19,929 nucleotides of DNA, from the NCBI RefSeq assembly GCF_000003605.2, contig NW_003132860.1, forward strand, positions 81,463 through 101,391, in the 5' to 3' direction. Source of the stretch: Saccoglossus kowalevskii (taxonomy: Eukaryota; Hemichordata; Enteropneusta; Harrimaniidae). The notes beneath the pieces are model-generated. The model made no database searches. It saw nothing but the letters and a program-made list of their open reading frames with translations, and was not told where the DNA came from. This document shows, piece by piece, positions 9,201 through 16,380 of this stretch (position 1 is its first letter; each line of letters begins with the position of its first letter). The position numbers were made by a program, and so were the translations under genes.

Positions 9201-10427
9201 GAGACTTACTAAGAAAAGTTGGAGTAAGTATTTATTAAGTCATCTAGATGTACTCATGCTCATGAAAATAATACTGTTATAAGCTGTGAGCTGTAAAATT
9301 GTAGACTTTTGGCATTGCCCTTACTGGTATTCAGTAAAGAAAGAACCTCCAAATTAAGGTAGTTAAATACCTTAACCTTACAAATTGTTTACTGATCAAT
9401 TTCACTGTACTTATTCACAACTTTCACCGTTCTGATCGGAAATATTATCAACTTTTTAGATTAAAATGACATTATACATTATAGATTACATTACAGCCCT
9501 TCTCTATTGATTCAGAATCAGAGATATATCCTCAAAACTGAGAAAGAAAACATATGTTACTTTTGTTTTTCATATGTGTCACTCTAAAAATAAGTAAACG
9601 GTAACTTTTCAAATAAGTTCCCAGGAAATTAATTTGATTGATTAAGTGTTGATGAACAAAAAAAATGTTTTGCTCAGTTTTTGAGAAAATAAAAATGTGA
9701 AAACTAGCCCTCTACCACCTGAAAATGTGTTTTTCCTTCTTCTCAGACTATATGATGAGGCAAAAGCCAAAGCACTTTTCCTAAGTTAAATAAACACAAA
9801 GAAATTCTGAAATAAATCTATTTTCTCCACAGTTATCATACTCAAAACATATAATATTCTTAAAAATTCAGTATATTAATTATATTTGTGATAAATGTCA
9901 GTAAATATTTGTACTAATTATGTATTATTTTCTACAGGCGTTGGAATCCAAACTTGCTTCCTGCAGAAATTTTGTGAAAGAACAGCCTAGAAAACAGTCA
10001 AGTCCAACAGAATCACCTAGGTAGGGGAAACAATCATATCACTAACAGTCTGCGGTTTGTACACGAAAAGCAGTTAAATAATCTGATTTTTTAATATTTG
10101 TTTCATCTTTTTTATTTGTGCTTAAAAATATTATGTGTACTGTAAAATATATTATTTTAGTTGGAATTTTTGAGTGTATGGAATTTATTTTCAATGTGTA
10201 AAATATAGAAAAACAGGTATATTCGCTGGATTTTATTTTCATTAAATTATCCCTTCAGCGAAAATAAAGTATTTTACTGTAATGTGACAGTTAATTCAAA
10301 TTAAATTGAAATTGTGTGAAATAGTTATTTTTTTGTTTTATTTTATAGGCCCAAAAGAGTGAACAGAACTGGAGCTGCATTGACTGCAGCAGGAAATGCA
10401 CCTGGACTTGTTAAAATTACTGTCTGA
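3186..10427 (+). CDS. NDEL1: nuclear distribution protein NudE/NDEL1 ortholog, nine coding exons
   Basis: The coding exons are 3186-3271, 4282-4435, 6645-6793, 7717-7762, 8027-8117, 8578-8760, 9120-9223, 9938-10020 and 10349-10427. They total 975 nt and encode 324 residues. All introns are GT-AG, and every exon junction keeps the frame. NudE proteins are dimeric coiled-coil scaffolds that link LIS1 to dynein at centrosomes, kinetochores and moving nuclei. Residues 1-145 align without gaps to human NDEL1 (345 aa). The coiled coil runs from about 15 to 185. Glu119 and Arg130, reported as LIS1-contact residues in NDEL1, sit at the same numbers within [16 protein letters not shown] Pro/Thr/Ser-rich linker follows (about 186-250). 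The conserved helix block [20 protein letters not shown] spans 251-270, and KLASCRNF follows. S/T-P sites (SP239, TP249, TP252) match the family's CDK-type sites. The final 25 residues resemble no vertebrate tail. The start is fixed by the family's MDGE N-terminus. Confidence 0.96.
3272..4281 (+). other. intron 1
   Basis: 1010 bp, from gtaacg to tttacaacag. No nested gene or clear repeat is seen. An ATG at 4250, 32 bp before the exon 2 acceptor, opens a frame into exon 2 but belongs to the intron. Confidence 0.85.
4282..4435 (+). CDS. NDEL1: NudE coding exon 2
   Basis: Completes Ser29 and encodes residues 30-80, with [20 protein letters not shown] and then [12 protein letters not shown]. This is the first half of the coiled coil and the segment most similar to vertebrate NDEL1. 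The acceptor is acag|C and the donor is AAG|gtaagt, phase 0. Confidence 0.96.
4713..4907. mobile_element. MITE family 2 with 33-bp terminal inverted repeats
   Basis: The left end 4713-4745 and right end 4875-4907 are reverse complements except for two adjacent bases. Both read AAGTACTA, two variable bases, then GTAAAATCTGTATTAGAAGC and CGC. The total is about 195 bp with no transposase. Just inside the right end, 4867-4884 is a perfect 18-bp palindrome built from TAGAAGCCG and its complement. The TATTAGAAG motif recurs in family 3 at 11691. Target-site duplication cannot be separated from the TIR, but TA or GTAC would fit. Confidence 0.75.
5162..5353 (+). mobile_element. MITE family 1, copy B (near complete)
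   Basis: 192 bp. It starts TACTGTAATATACTTTATTT and ends in a diverged TATTTCATAGTA, with the shared core ATATAGGAAAAAAGGTGTAT then TCGCTGGATTTTATTTT. TA borders both ends, as expected for Tc1/mariner-type elements that duplicate TA. It lies within intron 2, in the orientation of the gene, and has no coding capacity. Confidence 0.8.
6645..6793 (+). CDS. NDEL1: NudE coding exon 3
   Basis: Encodes residues 81-129 and two bases of Arg130. It runs from EKLEYSQ through the near-invariant [14 protein letters not shown], the LIS1-binding part of the coiled coil, including Glu119. The donor is AG|gtagga, phase 2. Confidence 0.97.
6794..7716 (+). other. intron 3
   Basis: 923 bp, from gtagga to tctcatacag. 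No repeat family or nested gene was recognised. Confidence 0.85.
7717..7762 (+). CDS. NDEL1: NudE coding exon 4
   Basis: A 46-bp exon that completes Arg130 and encodes [15 protein letters not shown] (131-145), almost identical to the vertebrate segment. The acceptor is catacag|A and the donor is CAG|gtgagt, phase 0. It is too short to be found as an ORF. Protein homology and frame continuity identify it. Confidence 0.96.
8027..8117 (+). CDS. NDEL1: NudE coding exon 5
   Basis: Encodes residues 146-175, [18 protein letters not shown] and then IQRLKDEAR, the C-terminal part of the coiled coil. The acceptor is tttcatag|G and the donor is G|gtaatt, phase 1. Confidence 0.96.
8118..8577 (+). other. 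intron 5
   Basis: 460 bp, from gtaatt to ttattaaaag. It holds a perfect 9-bp inverted repeat ACTGACTGT/ACAGTCAGT with an 8-nt loop at 8322-8347. The acceptor is unusual (aaag) but is preceded by a T-rich tract. Confidence 0.8.
8578..8760 (+). CDS. NDEL1: NudE coding exon 6
   Basis: Completes Asp176 and encodes 177-236. [10 protein letters not shown] matches the end of the family coiled coil. A low-conservation linker follows, rich in Ala, His, Asn, Pro and Thr, and ends TPMGTPPR. This linker corresponds to the variable, phosphorylated central region of NDE1/NDEL1. The donor is G|gtaaca, phase 1. Confidence 0.94.
8761..9119 (+). other. intron 6
   Basis: 359 bp and very AT-rich, ending in a long T tract and tgcaattgcag. 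Nothing else is seen. Confidence 0.85.
9120..9223 (+). CDS. NDEL1: NudE coding exon 7
   Basis: Completes Val237 and encodes 238-271. [11 protein letters not shown] leads into [20 protein letters not shown], the strongest conserved block outside the coiled coil. TP and SP dipeptides here match CDK-type sites of the family. The donor is GGA|gtaagt, phase 0. Confidence 0.97.
9224..9937 (+). other. intron 7
   Basis: 714 bp, from gtaagt to ttctacag. No nested gene or recognised repeat. Confidence 0.85.
9938..10020 (+). CDS. NDEL1: NudE coding exon 8
   Basis: Encodes 272-298 and two bases of Arg299: [16 protein letters not shown], conserved with vertebrate ALESKLAACRNF, then a Ser/Pro-rich stretch. 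The donor is AG|gtaggg, phase 2. Confidence 0.96.
10021..10348 (+). other. intron 8
   Basis: 328 bp, from gtaggg to ttttatag. Nearly half is MITE family 1 copy C (10138-10281). Confidence 0.85.
10138..10281 (+). mobile_element. MITE family 1, copy C (internally deleted)
   Basis: 144 bp. It starts TACTGTAAAATATATTATTT, contains the core TATATTCGCTGGATTTTATT, and ends AAAGTATTTTACTGTA. It lacks parts of the central and right arms present in the 184-192 bp copies. TA is at both ends. It lies inside intron 8. A minus-strand ORF beginning MKIKSSEYT is simply a translation of the repeat. Confidence 0.78.
10349..10427 (+). CDS. NDEL1: NudE coding exon 9 (C-terminus)
   Basis: Completes Arg299 and encodes 25 more residues, [15 protein letters not shown] then [10 protein letters not shown], and TGA at 10425. 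The acceptor is ttttatag|G. The frame is fixed by exon 8. The residues are not conserved with vertebrate tails, and no cysteine is present, so the palmitoylated Cys reported near residue 273 of mammalian NDEL1 has no counterpart here. Confidence 0.88.
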
Positions 10428-10499
10428 AAATTACAATGCCTTTTTCTCAGTTTCAAATTGCAATTAATAATTTTTCTTTTTATATAAAATGACTGTTTC

Positions 10500-10505
10500 A
10501 TTAAA
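10500..10505 (+). terminator. candidate proximal poly(A) signal ATTAAA
   Basis: This is the common variant hexamer, 73 bp after the NudE stop codon, within an AT-rich stretch. It would give a very short 3' UTR. The canonical AATAAA sites further down are alternatives. Confidence 0.25.
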
Positions 10506-10799
10506 TGTAATATTATGGATATTTTGCATGCAATTTACAAACATACCCACAGTAAGTAAAAACTCTTTTGAAAACAAGATCTTTTTCTTGTGATATTTAT
10601 TTTTAAAAAAATATTGAAACTAAAAAAATTAGTTGAATTTACAGTCACTGCCATGGTGTATATTCATCAGTGTATTATGACGTTTTACTCTACTGCAGTC
10701 ACACACATATCACATTTATAACTCCCCTTGTTTTCATCTTGCCCCTTCCATAGATAAAGGGAATGGTATATGAGGGGGGAAATTTCTGATGTAAACTTT

Positions 10800-11105
10800 C
10801 TTTTGTGGTTGGAATAACCGAAACAGTTTTTATCAAATCTTCTTCAAACTTGGATATCTTATCGACAAGTTTGGGATCTCTGCCAAGTTTGAGTTCTATC
10901 TTTCTTCTAAATTTGTCAAAATATTGGTAAAAACATTACTTAAAATTGTCTTCTGCTTGTGGTTATAATAACTCAAATTATTTGTATCTGTATCTTCAAA
11001 CTTAGTACATTTAATTAATACATTTCTCAATTCGTTATTTAATAGCGAGATACTCAATGGGCAAGGTTGTGTTTATTTCACCTCTTCCCTCTAATATTTG
11101 GTGTG
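10800..11105 (+). repeat. diverged tandem module, about 153-bp period
   Basis: TGTGGTTGGAATAACC (10804) recurs as TGTGGTTATAATAACT (10958), and TCTTCAAACTTGG (10841) recurs as TCTTCAAACTTAG (10993). The offsets are 154 and 152 bp, so two diverged copies lie head to tail. From memory the wording resembles the modular body of a widespread molluscan interspersed repeat, but this family assignment is uncertain. Confidence 0.5.
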
Positions 11106-11690
11106 GTTTGATATTTGATTTCAATCGGAATGCTTCTGTTCTCCACCTTTCACCAGTTTACCAACAAAAAATGCAGGGTACATGGTATTATGGCCACTTG
11201 CAGGTATCAAACCTGTACAAATAGTAAAATTTGTTTTTAAAAGTGTTACATAATTTTTCATCTGGACACGAGTCATCAATATTTATTCCAAAAAAATGCA
11301 TAATTTAGGAATAATTGTATCCATAAGAAATAAACATTACTGTAAAAACTTTATTTATTACTGGTATTCACTATTTTGAACATTTTTACAGTTTTAAATT
11401 CACAAATTTTTTCACTTAATGAGTTTTTTTGTAAGTTTGGATTTAATTTTATGAGTAAAAATAACAAAATTTTAAAACCCAGTGAATAATTAATGTGTTT
11501 ACAGTACTATAGTGACAATTTTGAGATGTGCTTACTATAGGAGCTAATAATGAATTGCTCAAAAACTGCCCTTTTCATGGATGTTTGCCCCATTTTTTGC
11601 ACAAAGAAGTTCAGTGACATCCAGGATGTACATACTGAGTAAACTGAAACTACATTATAAATATAAATGTCTTGGCAATCCGACTACCAT

Positions 11691-11848
11691 ATTTGCTCTA
11701 TTAGAAGTGCATACATTTATTTAAATGACCTGGTCCAATGGTTTACAGAAATGAATCTTTGTGAGCAAGGTGTACTTAAACCCCACAAAATCTAACATTT
11801 TGTCCTTACCAATGCCCATTGTGGATAAGTGCTTCTAATAGGGCAAAT
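11691..11848. mobile_element. MITE family 3 with imperfect inverted ends
   Basis: ATTTGCTCTATTAGAAGTGC (11691-11710) and GTGCTTCTAATAGGGCAAAT (11829-11848) are inverted repeats with 17 of 20 positions matching. The element is about 158 bp and non-coding. The terminal sequence shares TATTAGAAG with family 2 at 4713-4907. Exact borders and target duplication are unclear. Confidence 0.6.
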
Positions 11849-12210
11849 GCATTTATTTTAATGATAGTTGAAATAAAAACTGTTGCACAAAGTACACTTT
11901 ATGACTGTTGAACAAATTCAAAATTACCTGACTAATGAGGTTGAAATTATAAATGTCTACAATATAGGATTCATTGGAACTGTACAGTGAAAGTTTACAC
12001 TAAGTACAACGTTTTCTGAAATGAAGTAGTGTTTATAGGGAATGAAATCTCAAAATAAATGACGCGTCTTTTATCTTATACACTATCTAATGTCAAAGTG
12101 ATCTTTGAAAACAAAAATGCTTTCTTTCAAAAATCACAACTGGCGCTGGTTACCATGATTTTGACATGTCAATTTATCCTTATTTTTTAAATAAAATTTG
12201 CAAGTACAGT

Positions 12211-12771
12211 TTTGACATGTAGTCTTTTATTTATTATGTGTAATTTGTGTCATAATTGTATCTAGCATTGTCATTGTGTATCTTTGCATCTGTGTGCACA
12301 AATTCATTGAGACTTGATACGTGATTGCTGTATGTGTAAATTAATATCTGATATAGCCTACAGGTAATAATTTCTGATTAATCTCCATATAATCAGATAA
12401 TTTGCATACTAATTATCTGTTTTCAGATACTATACCTATACTCCTTGTTGTTTCATGATTGATAATTGTTTGGAATATGTATTATAATTAGCCAATTTTA
12501 CACATTTCCATTAATATTTCAAGAAGCACTGAGCAGATACTTTGCAATACTCTACAAAACTGTTTAGTTATTGGAATTTGTGCATATTAATTGACTAACT
12601 TGCAAATGTTATTCAATATTTCAAAATAGTTTGAAGGTGACTGGATGAAATTGTATTCTGGCTAATTTTGTTATCCTGAATTGTTTAAAAAAATTTGGGT
12701 TTTAAAAAAAGTGTTGTTCAGGGGTTTATTTTAATAATATTTGGCTTTTTTTTTTAAATATGTTTCTCAAC
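12211..12771. other. AT-rich DNA without a gene
   Basis: No ORF or transposon found. A perfect 9-bp inverted repeat CAGATAATT/AATTATCTG with an 8-nt loop lies at 12394-12419. Confidence 0.45.
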
Positions 12772-12955
12772 TACTGTAGAATACTTATTTTCGCTTGGAA
12801 TTTATTTTAGCTATTTTCGCTGAAGGGATGATTCCGTGAAAATAAAATCCAGCGAATATACTTTTTTTCCTATATTTCACATTCAACTCATCAAAAATCA
12901 GTGAAAATAAATTCCATAAAAAGCCTTTTCAGCGAAAATAAAGTTTTCCACAGTA
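12772..12955 (-). mobile_element. MITE family 1, copy D (near complete, inverted)
   Basis: 184 bp with TA at both ends. The termini are TACTGTAGAATACTTATTTT on the left and a right end reading TTTTCCACAGTA. Read on the - strand it matches the other copies, with ATATAGGAAAAAAAGTATAT and then TCGCTGGATTTTATTTTCAC. Several inverted copies of ATTTTCGCT/AGCGAAAAT lie near the ends. Confidence 0.82.
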
Positions 12956-13586
12956 ATCAGAATGCTTTATTGCAGAACTTTATATTAATTAAATGTCTTG
13001 GTTCTGAGTCTGACTTGTTTCCTGTGTCTGTGCTCATAAATTGCCATAGGAATTTTATATAGATCATTTTACATCATATATGAAACACTGACCAAGTTTT
13101 GCTGTGCTATTGGAAGAAACCACAATAGCTGAGTTCAAACACTGAGCTCATACAACAGGTGACACACTTGCTGCCCATTTATCTATTTGAACATAATATT
13201 AATATTGGTCATTGACTTTTGAGCTGTATGATATTTCAAGGTCACAGTAGGTCATGAATATTCATAAGTTGAACATTATACTTCTCTTGCATATTTGGTT
13301 CATTGTCCGCAATTCCAGTATAGAAATTTTATGAAAACAAGGTCTGTAAGGTATCGGCATTCGCACATTATTACGTTCTAGGAATGTTATCGCATATTCT
13401 ATTTAAAAATAGGGGTATGTTCCCCTTTCCCAGCAGAATTGTTGACAGAACTTAAAAAATGCCTTAAAAGCTATGAGAATTTTCTCCAAAACAAATATTT
13501 ATTGATAGTTTCTTTGCGGTGGTGGGTTTTAAGTTTAACCCTTGTACCAGGACCTCATTCATTCAAATGATAATGATTTGTGTCAA
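12956..13586. other. intergenic DNA, nothing recognised
   Basis: AT-rich, with no long ORF, tRNA or identifiable repeat. Confidence 0.4.
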
Positions 13587-13699
13587 AAATTATTAGTCAG
13601 CTTTTATCTTAAGGATTGGTGCGACCTCTATCTCTTAGATATTAGATATCTTAAATTATTAGTCAGCTTTTATCTTAAGGATTGGTGCGACCTCTATCT
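13587..13699 (+). repeat. perfect 47-bp direct repeat, 66-bp period
   Basis: Positions 13587-13633 and 13653-13699 are identical over 47 bp, starting AAATTATTAGTCAGCTTTTA and ending GCGACCTCTATCT, with a 19-bp spacer. The 66-bp period is a multiple of three, so a small frame across it shows a repeated LLVSFYLKDWCDLYL. Perfect identity suggests a recent duplication. The encoded peptide resembles nothing known. Confidence 0.9.
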
Positions 13700-13798
13700 A
13701 TCAGAGTACAGAATTTGGAAATTAGACTGAGAAACTAAATCGCACAACAGTCTGACAATGGTCGGTCATGGAAGTGATATAAAAGAAAAATCAATAGT

Positions 13799-13817
13799 TG
13801 GTCACCAGAGGGCGTAC
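13799..13817 (+). promoter_or_regulatory. CTCF-like motif
   Basis: TGGTCACCAGAGGGCGTAC matches the vertebrate CTCF core (TGGCCACCAGGGGGCGC, then variable bases) at about 15 of 19 positions, including CACCAG and GGGCG. CTCF is conserved across bilaterians, so an insulator site is possible. Motifs of this kind also occur inside repeats. Binding is not shown by sequence. Confidence 0.35.
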
Positions 13818-14080
13818 TTCTAGATTTGACTGCAGTGTGTGACCACTTAATTTTTCTGCTGTAAAATTAAATACTAAGTATTATTGATCACTCCCAAGTA
13901 TATCAAGTTTGATTAAAGTCTTACTATTGAAATAAATTAATTTAAGTATTCATTATCAAATCATTCATATGGGATACTATAGCATGCAGTTTGTATCAGC
14001 TCTATCGAAATAATTTCGTCTGTGGCAGGCTCCTAATTGTATTATTATAACATATAGAAATAATAATTCCAACCATTTTT

Positions 14081-14440
14081 AGCTCCGCTGTCATCGAAGA
14101 TGACCGAGCGGTGCACATGTGTTAACTGCGCCTGTCTTCTGTCCGTCATACGTCTTCTATTTATAGCACAGCTACCTGGTTCTCTGTAAGATTTGTTCAT
14201 TTCATGACATCACATCTGAATCTCTATTTTTAAAGAATATCTTTTTTTCAACAACTGCTTGTCAAATTGCATTTAAATATAAGCATTAATGTTCTTGACA
14301 TAAACTAGACTCTAACTTACTAATTTCGTGAGACTATATAAAGTGTCTATTTTTAGTGAATAATTTTGGAGTTTTGCTCATTTTTGCGACCTTTTCCCCA
14401 AAACAGACTGTCAGATTGCTTTTTGATTCGTACTTCATTT
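14081..14440 (+). repeat. possible AGCTC-type interspersed repeat with end hairpin
   Basis: A T-rich tract and AGCTC lead into a hairpin at 14085-14111. Its CCGCTGTCATC arm pairs with GATGAC and AGCGG around a GAA loop, with a CG bulge. A CTGTCCGTCATACGTCTTCT tract follows. Further on, TGCTTGTCAAATTGC (about 14257) and GACTGTCAGATTGC (about 14407) look like diverged modules. The arrangement resembles a common molluscan repeat beginning AGCTCACCTGAGC. That link is from memory and unverified. Confidence 0.35.
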
Positions 14441-14727
14441 GGTGAAGATATCTCTATTTTTTCCCACTTTCCCATACATTATATATGGGTTATGTATAAT
14501 ACATGGACTGTAATAGACAAGTGTATTGTTGGGTTCTGAACTACCAGGGCCAATGTTTTTGAAAAAAATGAATTTCAGGTGAAGGTCATTTCAATTTTCA
14601 TATGTTTGCTAGTATTAGACAACTATGTTCCCCCTCCCGATCTTCACAATCCGATCTTCTTTACAAGGTCACATATTGCACGTCAGAAAGACCCCCTCCC
14701 GCACCAATCATTAATGTCACACCAAGC

Positions 14728-14754
14728 ACAGTCCCTCTATGATAGAGGGACTGT
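14728..14754. repeat. perfect 12-bp hairpin flanked by 8-bp direct repeats
   Basis: ACAGTCCCTCTA and TAGAGGGACTGT pair perfectly around a 3-nt loop. ACACCAAG occurs directly on both sides, at 14719-14726 and 14755-14762. The arrangement looks like a tiny palindromic insertion or a template-switch product. No ORF or promoter explains it. Confidence 0.8.
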
Positions 14755-14834
14755 ACACCAAGGGTATTTCAAGGTAGCGACCTTATGGCCGAAAGAGCTC
14801 TGCTGTAATTGTTAACTGTGAGTTGAAAACGTAG

Positions 14835-14957
14835 AGAGGAATGATGTACCATCTGGAGGCCGGTATTTATAGAAACATGTACTACGTTGACTGTGAGAAG
14901 GCTTTTGACAGAATTTGCCGTAATGCAATGTTTTATAAACTATGTGAAAAATATTAA
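14835..14957 (+). pseudogene. non-LTR retrotransposon reverse-transcriptase fragment
   Basis: The frame beginning after a stop at 14832 reads, near its end, YYVDCEKAFDRICRNAMFYKL and stops at 14955-14957. The F/YVDxxKAFD pattern is RT motif A, including the first catalytic aspartate, and the following N/H-x-x-x-FYKL matches LINE RTs. Only about 40 residues are open, bounded by stops. The YADD motif B/C region is absent, so this is a dead fragment. A second piece lies at 15081-15215. Confidence 0.6.
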
Positions 14958-15080
14958 ATTGAAAATCATTATAAGCAATACTAATACTAAAATTATCGCA
15001 TTTAGGGGTTTGGGGTTTTAATGATAGACCTGGCATTAACAAAGTTCATTCGCCGTCTTTTGTAAATATATATAACTTGT

Positions 15081-15215
15081 ATTATTGCAGTATTGGAGGA
15101 ACTAGGAAGACTTTTATTGAGAATCCTTGGACTATCTCGTATTGTTAAATATAAGTTGAAACAATTGAGAAGTGTGTCTCTGCCCCGTATATCGTTGCTG
15201 CCTGTTTGTTCTTAG
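15081..15215 (+). pseudogene. LINE ORF2 C-terminal fragment
   Basis: The frame reads IIAVLEELGRLLLRILGLSR then IVKYKLKQLRS and ends at TAG 15213. Molluscan LINE ORF2 proteins often carry, after the RT, an AVLxELGRxPL...RxxKYWxKL segment, and this matches it moderately. With the upstream RT motif A in the same orientation about 125 bp away, it suggests one decayed element with an internal deletion. The ELGR match is recalled rather than searched. Confidence 0.4.
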
Positions 15216-15660
15216 ACTAGTTAGTCTGAGGTTTGTTATACTACCCTCGACAGCATCTCTTATACAATACACAGAGACAAGAACTGAAAATCCAGTTTTT
15301 CGCAACCACCACTGCTCTAACTATGATCGATTATAGACTTTGCAGGTCTCAATCATCAGCATTTCGCCACCGTGACACGTATTCCATGCCAAGTACGAAT
15401 CGTTATCAATCCATTGCCATCATGTTATGCAAGTTTGTATTTACAATGCAAGATTATTTTAAGAAAAGTTACCCCCTCGGCAGCGTGTTCTGTAATAAAG
15501 AAGACTACATCCAAATTGACACGAAATAAATAGAGGAAAAAATGCGCAAGACGTGGAAAATCACAAAGTGGGTATTAGTTGGAGAAAATACTTAATTATT
15601 GGATATTTTGCATATTCTGAGACTCTATACATTATCAATGAGTAATGACATGTGTCTAAA
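15216..15660 (+). other. no recognised gene; one 98-codon frame
   Basis: A frame at 15233-15529 is open for 98 codons but resembles no known family. Its composition is mixed. It might be further debris of the adjacent LINE or a chance ORF. Confidence 0.25.
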
Positions 15661-15862
15661 TACTGTGAAATAATTTATTTTCACTGGAATTAATTTTCGC
15701 TGAAAAGACTTTTTGGTATTTTGTATGGAATTTATTGTCACTAATTGTTGGTGAGTTGAATGTAAAATATAGGAAAAAAAGGTATATTCGCTGGATTTTA
15801 TTTTCACTGAATCACTCCTTCAGCGAAAGAAGCGAAAATTAATTCCAAGCGAAAATAAAATA
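15661..15862 (+). mobile_element. MITE family 1, copy E (right tip lost)
   Basis: Starts TACTGTGAAATAATTTATTT, carries the core ATATAGGAAAAAAAGGTATA and TCGCTGGATTTTATTTTCAC, and then CCAAGCGAAAATAAA. The last dozen bases of the terminal repeat are replaced by TATGAGC. It is the longest copy (about 202 bp) and includes an extra AGCGAAAATTAATT segment. A minus-strand ORF over it is repeat-derived. Confidence 0.8.
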
Positions 15863-16380
15863 TGAGCTTTCTCGATATGTTTTTTTTTTTCTTCTGCTGA
15901 ATACCATTTAATTGTGGCTTATGAAAATTTTCACGAGTTTAGGATTCTATGGCATTGATTTATGAAGACGAAATTTCGCGAAATTCGCTGACAATCCATG
16001 CCGTCGGTTGGACCTGAGGTTGGACGTGAGATTTTCACTGCGACAAAATTTCGCGATTCTCACTATTCGCGATTGTCTATTTTATACTAGCGGTTTACAG
16101 TATTTATATATTTGTAGCTACTTACTTATGAAAATATCTGCTTACAACTGGTTTTTAATCCGTGTCGAAAACGGACATTCTGTGCACGTTTTCGACATGG
16201 CTTATCAGCCACCTCAAGTGTCAAATCCAAGAATTAAACAGCCAATGTCAATAGAGTAGCCTAGGTGTTAAAAATGGATTAGGTATGCATGCATACATGC
16301 TTTTTGGTAATATAGTCTTCTTTTTTGAACTCAGAAGCTCCCAAAACCTAATATTATATATGAGAACGAAAAAAATCCAT
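15863..16380. other. repeat-like DNA with TTCGCG motifs and a hairpin
   Basis: Several TTCGCGA/ATTCGC motifs occur at 15973-16070, followed by CTAGCGGTTTACAGTA, which resembles a MITE end. No matching left end was found. A 14-bp stem at 16160-16200 and a perfect palindrome GTATGCATGCATAC at 16283-16296 are also present. The ORF at 16008-16259 runs through these and is unlikely to be a gene. Confidence 0.35.
16160..16200. repeat. hairpin with 14-bp stem
   Basis: TGTCGAAAACG (16163-16173) pairs perfectly with CGTTTTCGACA (16187-16197). Two C-G pairs and one G-U extend the stem, and the loop is 13 nt. It could be part of a palindromic element. It lacks the loop and downstream box of a histone-type stem-loop. 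Confidence 0.65.

Larger units (their letters stand above)
10428..12210 (+). other. probable 3' UTR and downstream flank of the NudE gene
   Basis: No convincing ORF. Possible poly(A) signals are ATTAAA at 10500 and AATAAA at 11329, 11872, 12054 and 12190. The last is followed by a T/GT-rich stretch. The true cleavage site cannot be chosen from sequence. The region also holds a duplicated module (10800-11105) and MITE family 3 (11691-11848). Confidence 0.4.

Noticed and set aside
10042-10242. Minus-strand ORF beginning MKIKSSEYT
   Set aside because: A translation of MITE copy C. The same start appears in the copy at 15625-15807.
13587-13699. CRISPR-like array from the 47-bp repeat
   Set aside because: Only two units with one 19-bp spacer, in a eukaryotic intron-bearing genome.
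15625-15807. Minus-strand ORF beginning MKIKSSEYT
   Set aside because: A translation of MITE copy E.
16160-16200. Histone-type 3' stem-loop
   Set aside because: Stem and loop lengths do not fit (14 bp and 13 nt rather than 6 and 4), and there is no histone gene nearby.
16008-16259. 83-codon + ORF
   Set aside because: It spans the hairpin at 16160-16200 and TTCGCG repeats. No family resemblance.
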